Source: Nocardioides daeguensis
Lineage (GTDB): Bacteria; Actinomycetota; Actinomycetes; Propionibacteriales; Nocardioidaceae
Length of the DNA stretch: 64,000 nt
Reading direction: 5' to 3'
Assembly (NCBI RefSeq): GCF_019192965.1
Contig: NZ_JAHTKU010000004.1
Span: 248,001-312,000, forward strand
Shown here: in pieces, positions 53,267-60,877 of the stretch
Position numbering within the stretch: position 1 is the first letter of the stretch
How the letters are laid out: the number at the start of each line of letters is the position of its first letter
The notes under the pieces: model-generated
Told to the model about the DNA's origin: nothing
What the model saw: the letters and a program-made list of their open reading frames with translations, nothing else
Database searches by the model: none
Translations under genes and position numbers: made by a program

Positions 53267-54420
53267 GCGAGCCTCGCCAGCGCCCGGACGTCGGCAGCTT
53301 CGAGGACATCTGCGAGGCCGCGACCCGGACGACCGGCCTGACCGACTTCGGCTTCGCCGACGCCCCCGGGCACGAGGAGGCGTTCCGGATCCTGGTCGAG
53401 GACCTCGGCTCCGCGGAGGCCGGGCTGACCGGGATCGGCAACTACTTCATGCGCTCGCAGGTGAAGAGCGCGCTCGTCGCCCGCCTGCTCACCCAGGCCC
53501 GGTTCGCCGAGTTCCCGCAGCACGCCGACGTCGCCATCGAGCGGCCGATCTTCGTGCTCGGCCTCCCCCGCACCGGGACCACGGCCCTGAGCCGCCTGCT
53601 GTGCGCCGACCCGGCGAACCAGGGCCTCGAGATGTGGCTGACCGAGTTCCCACAGCCCCGTCCGCCGCGGGACACCTGGGAGGACGACCCGATCTTCACC
53701 GCCATGCAGGCGGCGTTCCGGGAGCACCACGTCACCAACCCCGAGTTCATGGGGATCCACTACTCCGACGCCACCGAGCCCGAGGAGTGCTGGCGGGTGC
53801 TGCGCCAGACCGGCAAGTCGCTCGGCTTCGAGTCGCTGGCCCACGTGCCGGCGTACTCCCGCTGGCTGGCCACCCAGTCCTGGACCGACGCCTACGAGCG
53901 ACACCGCCAGAACCTGCAGCTGATCGGTCTCAACGACCAGGACAAGCGCTGGGTGCTCAAGAACCCGTCGCACCTGATCGCGCTCGACGCGCTGCTCGAG
54001 GTCTACCCGGACGCCCTGGTCGTGATGACCCAGCGCGACCCGGTGACCTCGGTGGCCTCCGCCTGCTCGCTCTCCGCCGAGGCGACCGACGGCCATTCGA
54101 CGACCTTCGTCGGCGAGACCCTCGGCCGCGACCAGCTCGGGCACCTGACCCGCCAGTGGGACGCGTTCTGGCAGGCGCGGGAGAAGGCCGACGAGAGCCA
54201 GTTCTTCGACGTCGACTACCGCGCGTTCGTGCAGGACCCGGTCGGCACGGTCGGCGCCATCTACGACGCCTTCGGCCTGCCCTGGAGCCAGGACGCCCAG
54301 GCCGCGGTCCGCCGGCTCGACGAGGAGTCGCGCCAGGGACCGCGCCGGCCCTCGCACCAGTACGACCTCGCGGACTACGGCATCACCGAGGACGAGGTCA
54401 GGGAGTCGTTCGCCCGCTGA
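53263..54420 (+). CDS. Sulfotransferase-family protein
   Basis: The product has 385 residues from ATG 53263. The PAPS 5'-phosphosulfate loop is clear in PIFVLGLPRTGTTALSRLL (about residues 93-111), and the second half has RWVLKNPSHLIALDALLEVYPDALVVMTQRDP (3'-phosphate site) in order. An N-terminal 85-residue extension precedes the core. Enzymes of this branch sulfate small hydroxyl compounds or lipids; some bacterial members have no shown activity. It is coupled to the SDR gene, so the pair may modify the same molecule. Confidence 0.88.
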   Translation: MSEPRQRPDVGSFEDICEAATRTTGLTDFGFADAPGHEEAFRILVEDLGSAEAGLTGIGNYFMRSQVKSALVARLLTQARFAEFPQHADVAIERPIFVLGLPRTGTTALSRLLCADPANQGLEMWLTEFPQPRPPRDTWEDDPIFTAMQAAFREHHVTNPEFMGIHYSDATEPEECWRVLRQTGKSLGFESLAHVPAYSRWLATQSWTDAYERHRQNLQLIGLNDQDKRWVLKNPSHLIALDALLEVYPDALVVMTQRDPVTSVASACSLSAEATDGHSTTFVGETLGRDQLGHLTRQWDAFWQAREKADESQFFDVDYRAFVQDPVGTVGAIYDAFGLPWSQDAQAAVRRLDEESRQGPRRPSHQYDLADYGITEDEVRESFAR

Positions 54421-54438
54421 GCCGCGCGGGCCCGGCCC

Positions 54439-54798
54439 TCACCCCTGGCACAGGCAGAAGGGGTGCCCGGCCGGGTCGAGGAAGACGCGGAAGGACGTTC
54501 CCGGCTGGTGGGGATGCTTGGTCGCCCCGAGCGCGAGGGTCGCCTCCTCGGCCTCGTCGAGGTCGTCGACGTCGACATCGAGGTGCACCTGCTGCGGAAC
54601 GTCCTGCCCGGGCCAGTCGGGAGCCCGGTAGTCGTCGACGCGCTGGAAGTGGAGGTGCCGGTCGCCGTCGCTGACGGTGGCCCAACCTCCGTCGGCATCC
54701 ACCTGGGGCGCCCAGCCGAGCAGGGCGCCGTAGAAGGCCGCGAGCGGCTGCGGGTCGGGGCAGTCGAGGACGAACTGGGGATTGCGTGCAATGGCCAT
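54439..54798 (-). CDS. VOC-superfamily protein (glyoxalase-like)
   Basis: The product has 119 residues from ATG 54798. It shows the glyoxalase-like fold: PQFVLDCPDPQPLAAFYGALLGW, DRHLHFQRVDDY, VHLDVDVDDLDEAEEATLALGAT and FRVFLDPAGHPFCLCQG. The two His residues and a Glu-like position could bind a metal. The enzyme class (glyoxalase, dioxygenase or resistance protein) cannot be assigned. It is convergent with the sulfotransferase gene and divergent from the next small gene. Confidence 0.88.
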   Translation of the reverse strand: MAIARNPQFVLDCPDPQPLAAFYGALLGWAPQVDADGGWATVSDGDRHLHFQRVDDYRAPDWPGQDVPQQVHLDVDVDDLDEAEEATLALGATKHPHQPGTSFRVFLDPAGHPFCLCQG

Positions 54799-54910
54799 GA
54801 ACCGAACCTAGGCCGCACCTCCGACACCGCGGCGCGCCTTCTCCCGCTCCTGTCCACAGGCCGGCCCGGACGGTGTTTGTCCACAGCCACGTCGTGCCGA
54901 CGCTGGCGCC

Positions 54911-55456
54911 ATGACCTCCTCCACGACCCCGCCCACCACCCCGTCCGTCTCGCTCGCGGTCCCCCGCCGCTGGACCGCCCACGACACCCCGGCCCCGGGG
55001 GTCCTCCTCGTCGCGCGCGCACCCGCCGCCACACCCTGCGGCGTCACCCCCGAGCTCGCGCTGCGCACCGGTCCGGTCGACCCCGCGCTGTCCCTGGCCG
55101 CCTGGCGGGCCGAGGCGCTGGCCGCGCTCGCCGGCCAGCTCGACGCCCTCGAGGTCGAGGACACCGACGTCGTCGACCTCGACGACCTCGACATCGACCT
55201 CGGCGGCGAGGCGGTCGCCTACGCCCGGTTCTCCCACCGGCTCGACGGGATCGGCGGGCTCGACGGGATCGACGGGATCGATGTCGTGTGCGACCAGTGG
55301 GCCTGGCTGCGCGACGGCGTCGGCGTCACCCTCACCGGGACCGTCGCGCGCGAGGACTACGCCGACTACGCGGACCTGTTCGAGCAGGTCGCCGCGACGG
55401 TGGAGGTCAGCGCGCGCGGACCCGGATCCGCGCCCCCCGCCGCGGCACGCTGGTGA
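54911..55456 (+). CDS. Hypothetical protein with LpqN/Mog1-like pattern
   Basis: The product has 181 residues from ATG 54911. The pattern is VPRRWTAHDTPAPGVLLVARAP, a helix SLAAWRAEALAALAGQLDALEVED, a strand VAYARFSHRL, then WAWLRDGVGVTLTGTVA and YADLFEQVAATVEV. The length and order resemble the LpqN/Mog1/PsbP-like domain of actinobacterial proteins, but no lipoprotein signal is visible. A near-repetitive Asp-rich run (DLDDLDIDL) precedes the strand. The last 50 bases overlap the end of the convergent P450 gene, which is unusual but compatible with both being expressed. Confidence 0.6.
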   Translation: MTSSTTPPTTPSVSLAVPRRWTAHDTPAPGVLLVARAPAATPCGVTPELALRTGPVDPALSLAAWRAEALAALAGQLDALEVEDTDVVDLDDLDIDLGGEAVAYARFSHRLDGIGGLDGIDGIDVVCDQWAWLRDGVGVTLTGTVAREDYADYADLFEQVAATVEVSARGPGSAPPAAARW

Positions 55457-56825
55457 TGTTGCGGACCTTCGGGACGTCGGTGCCGACCGCGCTGACGTCG
55501 TACCGACCGAAGACCTCGCGGAGCACCTCGACGCCCTCCATCAGCGAGAACCCGGCACCGATGCAGCGCCGGACGCCGCCACCGAACGGGATCCACACGG
55601 TGAGCGCCGGGACGTCGTCGCCGAGGAAGCGCTCGGGCCGGAACACGCCGGGGTCCGCGAAGTTCGACTCCTGCTGGTGGCTCATGATGATCGACGGGCC
55701 GACCGTCGTGCCGGCCGGCAGGTCCCAGCCGCCGACGGTCGCCGGCGCCATCAGGGTGCGCACCACCATCGGGATGATCGGGTGCAGCCGCATCGACTCC
55801 TTGAGCACCGCCTCGAGCCAGGCGTCGTCGCCCTCGTCGACCGCGCGCTGGGTGCGCGCGAGCAGGTCGGGGCTGCGGCCCACCTCCACCAGTGCCCACG
55901 ACAGGGCCGAGGCGGTCGTCTCGTGACCGGCGAGCAGCAGGGTGACCAGCTGGTCGCGCAGCTCGGTGTCGTCGAGCCCGCGGTCCGGGTCGTCGGGGCG
56001 ATCGGGGTCGCTCGACGCGAGCAGCCGCGACAGTACGTCGGAGCGCTCGGCGAGGTCGGCCGCCGTACGCCGCTCGCGGATCTCGGCATACATCAACCGG
56101 TCGAGCTCGACCTGGTTGTCGACCGTCCGCCGCCAGGGGCCGAGCCTCTGCAGCCGCGGGTAGGCCCAGCCGAGCAGGATCGCCGGGTGGATCTCGACCG
56201 TGCGGTTGACCGCCGGGCGCAGGCGGGCGAGCCGCTCCTCGTCGGTGACGCCGAAGACGACGCGGAGGATCACCTCGAGCGTGAGGGCGTTCATCCGCTC
56301 GAGCGCACGGAACGGCTCGCCCTCCCGCCAGGTGTCGACCTCCGCGGCGGCGACCTCGGCGACCAGGCCGCGGTAGCCGCGCAGCGCGTGCCCGAGGAAC
56401 GCGGGCATGAGCAGCTTGCGGGCGCGGTGGTGCTCGGTTGAGTCCTGCAGGAGCAGCGAGTGCTCGCCCATGATCGGGCCGAGGATCGCGTTGCCCTTGC
56501 CGGCGTGGAAGACCTCGGGGTCGGCGGCGAAGATCTCCTTGGTGACCTCGGGCCGGGTGAACAGCACGAGGGGCCGGCCGCCGGGGACCAGGTGGACCGT
56601 GTACGCGTCGCCGTACTTCTTGTGCAACCAGGGGTGGAACTGGTGCCGGAAGCGCATCAGTGCCACGGTCTGCAGCAGCGCCGGCCAGCGCGGGCCGGGC
56701 GGCAGCTGGTCGACGGGCACCGGCGCCGCGCCCCGGCCCCCGACGACGCTGCTGTGCCGGAACCGCCGCAGGGTGAGCTCGCGGGTGTCGCCGTCGAGCG
56801 CCGCGCGCTCCGCATGGGTGGTCAC
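55407..56825 (-). CDS. Cytochrome P450
   Basis: The product has 472 residues from GTG 56825. The oxygen-binding I-helix AGHETT (about 299-304), the ExxR pair in ESMRLHP (about 343-346) and the heme loop FGGGVRRCIG with the Cys ligand near residue 421 are all present. The sequence resembles mycobacterial CYP135/138-type enzymes, which act on hydrophobic substrates. No ferredoxin or reductase gene is nearby. A 15-bp palindrome lies 38 bp upstream. It overlaps the convergent small gene by 50 bases. The substrate is unknown. Confidence 0.95.
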   Translation of the reverse strand: MTTHAERAALDGDTRELTLRRFRHSSVVGGRGAAPVPVDQLPPGPRWPALLQTVALMRFRHQFHPWLHKKYGDAYTVHLVPGGRPLVLFTRPEVTKEIFAADPEVFHAGKGNAILGPIMGEHSLLLQDSTEHHRARKLLMPAFLGHALRGYRGLVAEVAAAEVDTWREGEPFRALERMNALTLEVILRVVFGVTDEERLARLRPAVNRTVEIHPAILLGWAYPRLQRLGPWRRTVDNQVELDRLMYAEIRERRTAADLAERSDVLSRLLASSDPDRPDDPDRGLDDTELRDQLVTLLLAGHETTASALSWALVEVGRSPDLLARTQRAVDEGDDAWLEAVLKESMRLHPIIPMVVRTLMAPATVGGWDLPAGTTVGPSIIMSHQQESNFADPGVFRPERFLGDDVPALTVWIPFGGGVRRCIGAGFSLMEGVEVLREVFGRYDVSAVGTDVPKVRNITSVPRRGARIRVRAR

Positions 56826-56862
56826 CCGCCCGACGCTACGCCGCCGCCCGGGGCCGGGCACC

Positions 56863-56877
56863 CTCCTACGGTAGGAG
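56863..56877. promoter_or_regulatory. Perfect palindrome upstream of the P450, inside the regulator's 3' end
   Basis: CTCCTAC-G-GTAGGAG is a 15-bp palindrome with a single central base. It lies 37 bp before the P450 start and overlaps the last codons of the LuxR-type regulator, which runs in the same direction. It could be an operator for the P450 or part of a short hairpin. The adjacent regulator is a possible binder, but that is inference. Confidence 0.4.
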
Positions 56878-59853
56878 ATCGTCGCGCCGCGCGATCGCCG
56901 CCGCCTCGGTGCGTCCGGAGGCCCCGAGCTTGCCGAGGATGTTGGAGACGTGGACGCTGACCGTCTTCGTGCTGATGAACAGCTGCTTGCCGATCTCGCC
57001 GTTGGAGCGGCCCTCGGCGACGAGGGCGAGGATCTCCAGCTCGCGCGCGGTGAGGGAGGCTCCACCGGAGTGGCTGGTCGCGGCGGCGCCGCGACCCCCG
57101 CCGGGCTCGGTCGCGAGGTCCGCGACGAGCAGGGGCGCGCGCAGGTGGTCGGCGAGGGCACGGGCCTGCTCGGCCTCGTCGCGCGCGCGGGCGGTGTCGC
57201 CGGTCAGGCGCAGCAGCTGGGCGTACGCCGCGCGCACGCGCAGCAGCTCGGGCACGTTCCCGACCTTCACGGTGGAGTCGAGCGCCGCCTGCCACGCGGC
57301 CAACAGCTCGTCGCGACGAGACTCATCGGCACCGCCGAGCCACCGCACCCTGAGGTGCTCGGCGACCAGCCGGTCGCTCCACATCCTGCCCTCGGGACCC
57401 CACGGGCCGCTGCGCTCGCAGATCGCGGCGAGGACCGCCTCACCGTCGGCCAGCAGCCGGTCCGCGCGCGTGACCAGGGCCCGGCGCTCGACGGCGCTGG
57501 CGCGGGCCATCGCGCGGGCGATGGCCGCGAGGGTGGCGGCGGCCAGCCGGATCCGGCCGCCGAAGAACTCGCCCCAGATCCGCCCGAGGACCTCGACGAC
57601 GTCGTCGTAGACCGCGATCGCCGCCGTCGCGTCGGCACGGTCACCGTGGAGCTCGATCTCGGCGCCGGAGCTGTAGACGGCGACACCGCCCTCGTCCTCC
57701 CAGAGCGGGCGCAGCGCGAGCAGGCGGTCGAGCACGTCCTCGCCGCGGGCGGCCAGGACGGAGAGCCGGGCCGGCTCGATGATGCCGCGCGGGATGGGCG
57801 GACCGCTCAGCCCGTCGACGTGCTCGACGAGGGCCAGGACGTCGTCCCAGTCGCCGAGGAGGTAGCTGATCCGGGTGAGCTGCCAGCGGGACTCGATGCT
57901 GAACGGCGCCCACACCAGGCCGGCCTGCTCCCCTAGCGCCATCGCCGAGCGGAACCACCGCGCGGCCTGCTCCCAGTCGCCGGAGTCCTGGTAGGAGCGG
58001 CCGAGCAGCCAGCGCCCGCGGATCTCGGCCTGGAAGGCGCCGGCCCGCACGGCGCTGTCGACCGACGACTCGAGCGCCCGGCGCAGGGTGTCCTGCTCGG
58101 AGCCCGCGACGGTCTGCACCCGCAGTCCGCTCAGGGTCGTGACGATGTCGGAGGCCAGCTCGGGCAGCGCGAGCCGCTCGGCCAGCGCCAGCGCCTCGGT
58201 GAGGTAGGCCTCGGCCTCGTCCTGCTGGTCGCGCCGGTAGGCGCCCAGGATCCGGGCGTGGGCCGCCAGCGCCTTGGCCCGCAGCGGGCTCTCACCCTCG
58301 GGAGCCAGGGCGAGAGCCTCGGCGGAGATCTCGACCGGGTCGAGCTCGGTCTCGGTCATCGCGAGCACCTCGGCCAGGCTGACGAGCAGCCGGGAGCGGG
58401 CGATCGCGGGTGCGTCGGGCGGCAGCTGCGCCAGCTGGGTGGCGACGAGATGGCCCGCCCGCACCGCGTTGCCCCCGGTGATCAGGGCGTTGGCCGCGCG
58501 GACGACGAGCTTGGCGTGGTCGACCTCCAGCCGGGCGACGCGCTCGGGGTCCTCGAGCAGCTCGAGCGCCTGCTGGTAGTGGTCGGCGGCCTCGTCCGGA
58601 CCGCCGACGGCCATCGCCTCGTCCCCCGCCTCGATGCTGGCCGTCACCGCCCGGTCGAGGTCGTTTGCCCGGCGGGCGTGACGGGCCAGCTCGGCCGACG
58701 TACCGCGGGCGGCGCCGCTGGACAGTGCGGCGACGTAGCGGGCGTGCAGCCGGACCCGCTCGCCGGGCAGCAGGTCGTCGTAGACGGCCTCGCCGAGCAG
58801 CGCGTGCCGGAAGGAGTAGAGGTGGCTGCCCACCTCGACGACGTTCATCTCGACGGCCTGGCGGATGCCCGAGTCGAGCTGGTCGACGGGGACGTCGGCC
58901 GTGGCGGCGAGCAGGTCGTGGCTGACCCGGCGGCCGGCGACGCTGGCGACCCGGACCACGTGGCGGGCCTCCTCGGAGAGGCGGTCGAGCCGGACGAGCA
59001 GCAGGTCGGCGAGATCGCCGGGAACCTCGCCCTCGGCGCAGGCGCCGGACGCCACCAGCTCCTCGACGAAGAAGGCGTTGCCCTCGGCCCGCTCGACGAT
59101 CCGGGCGATCGAGCGCTCGTCGAGGCCGGCTGGCGCCAGCTCGCCGACGAGCGCCCGCACGGCCTCCGCCGGCAACGGGCCGAGGGCGAGGCGGCCGACC
59201 TGCGGGAGGCGCGTCCACTCGGCGACCTGGCGACGCAGCGGGTGGCGCCGGTGGAGGTCGTCGGAGCGGTACGACGCCACGATGGCGACCGGGCGCGCGA
59301 AGGCGCGGGTGAACAGGAAGCCGAGCATGTCGCGGGTCGACTGGTCGGCCCAGTGGAGGTCCTCGACGACGAGCAGCACAGGGGCCTCGGTGGCTGCCGC
59401 CTCGAGCAGGGCGTGCACGGCCACGAAGGTGTCGCCGCGGTCGGCGCCGCGGCTGTGCTCGTCGGCGGAGTCGTCGCCCACGACGCGGGTACGGCGACCG
59501 GGCTGGAGCCGTGCCAGCGCCGGGTGGACCGCCGCGACCGCCTCGATCAGCTCCGGGTGGCTGGCGTCGAGCCGGCCGAGCACCTCGCTGAAGGGGAGGT
59601 AGGGCAGGGCGCTGTCCCCGAAGTCGAGGCAATGCCCGGCCAGCACCTGCCAGCCGGTGTCGAGCGCGCGGTCGCGCAGCGCCCGCAGCAGCCGGGTCTT
59701 GCCGACCCCGGCGTCGCCGGACAGCAGCACGGCCCGCCGCGACGTCCCCGCCTCGGCGGCGCTGACCGCGTCGTCGAGCACGGCGATCGCCTCGGCGAGC
59801 TCGGTGTCACGCCCGACCATCGTCAGGCTGCTGTGTGCGACCACGGACACCAT
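56866..59853 (-). CDS. LuxR-family ATPase regulator (LAL/MalT-like)
   Basis: The product has about 995 residues from ATG 59853; an ATG one codon earlier is possible. An AAA-type ATPase near the N-terminus has Walker A LSGDAGVGKTRLL (about 44-56), LLVVEDLHWADQSTRDML and VAIVASYRSDD. A long helical TPR-like region (about 300-900) follows. The C-terminal LuxR helix-turn-helix is SLTARELEILALVAEGRSNGEIGKQLFIS, with VHVSNILGKLG. LAL regulators usually activate secondary-metabolite or catabolic genes in response to a ligand. The P450 that follows it 40 bp downstream is the obvious candidate target. Confidence 0.92.
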   Translation of the reverse strand: MVSVVAHSSLTMVGRDTELAEAIAVLDDAVSAAEAGTSRRAVLLSGDAGVGKTRLLRALRDRALDTGWQVLAGHCLDFGDSALPYLPFSEVLGRLDASHPELIEAVAAVHPALARLQPGRRTRVVGDDSADEHSRGADRGDTFVAVHALLEAAATEAPVLLVVEDLHWADQSTRDMLGFLFTRAFARPVAIVASYRSDDLHRRHPLRRQVAEWTRLPQVGRLALGPLPAEAVRALVGELAPAGLDERSIARIVERAEGNAFFVEELVASGACAEGEVPGDLADLLLVRLDRLSEEARHVVRVASVAGRRVSHDLLAATADVPVDQLDSGIRQAVEMNVVEVGSHLYSFRHALLGEAVYDDLLPGERVRLHARYVAALSSGAARGTSAELARHARRANDLDRAVTASIEAGDEAMAVGGPDEAADHYQQALELLEDPERVARLEVDHAKLVVRAANALITGGNAVRAGHLVATQLAQLPPDAPAIARSRLLVSLAEVLAMTETELDPVEISAEALALAPEGESPLRAKALAAHARILGAYRRDQQDEAEAYLTEALALAERLALPELASDIVTTLSGLRVQTVAGSEQDTLRRALESSVDSAVRAGAFQAEIRGRWLLGRSYQDSGDWEQAARWFRSAMALGEQAGLVWAPFSIESRWQLTRISYLLGDWDDVLALVEHVDGLSGPPIPRGIIEPARLSVLAARGEDVLDRLLALRPLWEDEGGVAVYSSGAEIELHGDRADATAAIAVYDDVVEVLGRIWGEFFGGRIRLAAATLAAIARAMARASAVERRALVTRADRLLADGEAVLAAICERSGPWGPEGRMWSDRLVAEHLRVRWLGGADESRRDELLAAWQAALDSTVKVGNVPELLRVRAAYAQLLRLTGDTARARDEAEQARALADHLRAPLLVADLATEPGGGRGAAATSHSGGASLTARELEILALVAEGRSNGEIGKQLFISTKTVSVHVSNILGKLGASGRTEAAAIARRDDLLP

Positions 59854-59897
59854 CATGGCGTCCGCCGCCGACAAGGTGGACAAGGGTCGATGACCGT

Positions 59898-60050
59898 TCA
59901 GCGCGAGCGTCGCTCCACGCTGGGGTCGGTGGCGGCGATGCGCCGCAGCCAGGAGGCGCGGCTGCGCCCGGCCCGGCTGGCGGCCATCCCGCGGGCCGCC
60001 TGCTGGCGGCGGTAGTCGTTCTCTGCGGTGAGGAAGTAGTTGCTGCTCAT
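59898..60050 (-). CDS. Small 50-residue protein of unknown function
   Basis: A complete frame from ATG 60050 to TGA 59900-59898 encodes 50 residues. Nearly all third codon positions are G or C, as in the neighbouring genes. The first ten residues are polar with Tyr-Phe-Leu, followed by an Arg- and Ala-rich amphipathic stretch ending SVERRSR. It contains no Cys and no membrane helix. It lies upstream of the LAL gene on the same strand. I cannot name the family; it may be an actinobacterial small protein. Confidence 0.6.
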   Translation of the reverse strand: MSSNYFLTAENDYRRQQAARGMAASRAGRSRASWLRRIAATDPSVERRSR

Positions 60051-60094
60051 GACGAAGAGACTCGTCCTCTGAGGTAGGCCGCCACATCGGACAA

Positions 60095-60178
60095 GGTCCC
60101 TATGTTCGGGACCTCCCTACCTCAGGTTCCCGGCGCGGGCACCTCAGGCCGCGGTCCCCCAGATCGTTCGATCGAACG
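60095..60178. promoter_or_regulatory. Two palindromes in the small-protein/nitroreductase divergent region
   Basis: GGTCCC-N7-GGGACC (60095-60113) and the perfect 14-bp palindrome CGTTCGATCGAACG (60165-60178) lie in the 167-bp gap between the small gene and the nitroreductase gene. The first contains TATGTT, a possible -10 box. Both look like regulator sites of different types; the regulators are unknown. Nothing else stands out in the gap. Confidence 0.45.
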
Positions 60179-60217
60179 GCCTGAGGGCCCCACGACCTCC
60201 GCCCCTAGGCTGGCCCC

Positions 60218-60877
60218 GTGGAGTTCGCCGAGGTGGTACGACGACGGCGGATGACGCGCGCCTACACATCGGCCCCGGTCGACCCGGCGGTGCTCGAGCG
60301 GGCGCTCGACCACGCCACCCGGGCGCCGAGCGCCGGCTTCTCCCAGGGTTGGGCGTTCGTCGTGCTCGACACCCCGGAGTCGGTGCGCGGCTTCTGGGCG
60401 GCGCAGACCGACGCTGCCTTGCCCGGCGGTACGCCGGACCGCTGGCTGGCCGGGATGATGAGCGCCCCGGTGGTGGTCGTCCCGTGCAGCCGCCGCGATG
60501 CGTACCTCGACCGCTACGCCGAGCCGGACAAGCGGCGCGCCGGCCTCCACGAGCACGACGAGAGCCGCTGGGCGATGCCCTACTGGCACCTCGACACCGC
60601 GATGGCGTCGTTGCTGCTCCTCCAGTCGGTGACCGACGCCGGCCTCGGCGGCTGCTTCTTCGGGCTGGTCCCCGGCCGTGTCGACGCGGTGAAGGAGCTC
60701 CTCGGCCTGGTCGACACCGCCGACGAGGCGGCGCCGCACCCGATCGGCGCGATCACGATCGGCCACCCGGCCCCACGCACGACGGGCGCGCAGGGCTCGG
60801 CGAGTCGCCGTCGTCGTACGCCGTGGCGGGAGGTGGCCCACCGCGGCCGCTGGGGTGCGGGCTGGGGGGAGGCCTGA
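60218..60877 (+). CDS. Nitroreductase-family protein
   Basis: The product has 219 residues from GTG 60218. The FMN-binding layout is MEFAEVVRRRRMTRAYTSAPVDPAVLERALDHATRAPSAGFSQGWAFVVLD, then a central DESRWAMPYWHLDTAMASLLLLQSVTDAGLGGCFFGLVPG. Members reduce nitro or quinone compounds or act on flavins. The central region has more charged residues than average (YAEPDKRRAGLHEHDE). The stop overlaps the ABC exporter ATG by one base (TGATG), so the two are co-translated and may act in the same pathway. Confidence 0.9.
   Translation: MEFAEVVRRRRMTRAYTSAPVDPAVLERALDHATRAPSAGFSQGWAFVVLDTPESVRGFWAAQTDAALPGGTPDRWLAGMMSAPVVVVPCSRRDAYLDRYAEPDKRRAGLHEHDESRWAMPYWHLDTAMASLLLLQSVTDAGLGGCFFGLVPGRVDAVKELLGLVDTADEAAPHPIGAITIGHPAPRTTGAQGSASRRRRTPWREVAHRGRWGAGWGEA

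Noticed and set aside
55407..56825. KstR-like operator before the P450
   Set aside because: No TnnAACnnGTTnnA sequence is present upstream; only an unrelated palindrome is seen.
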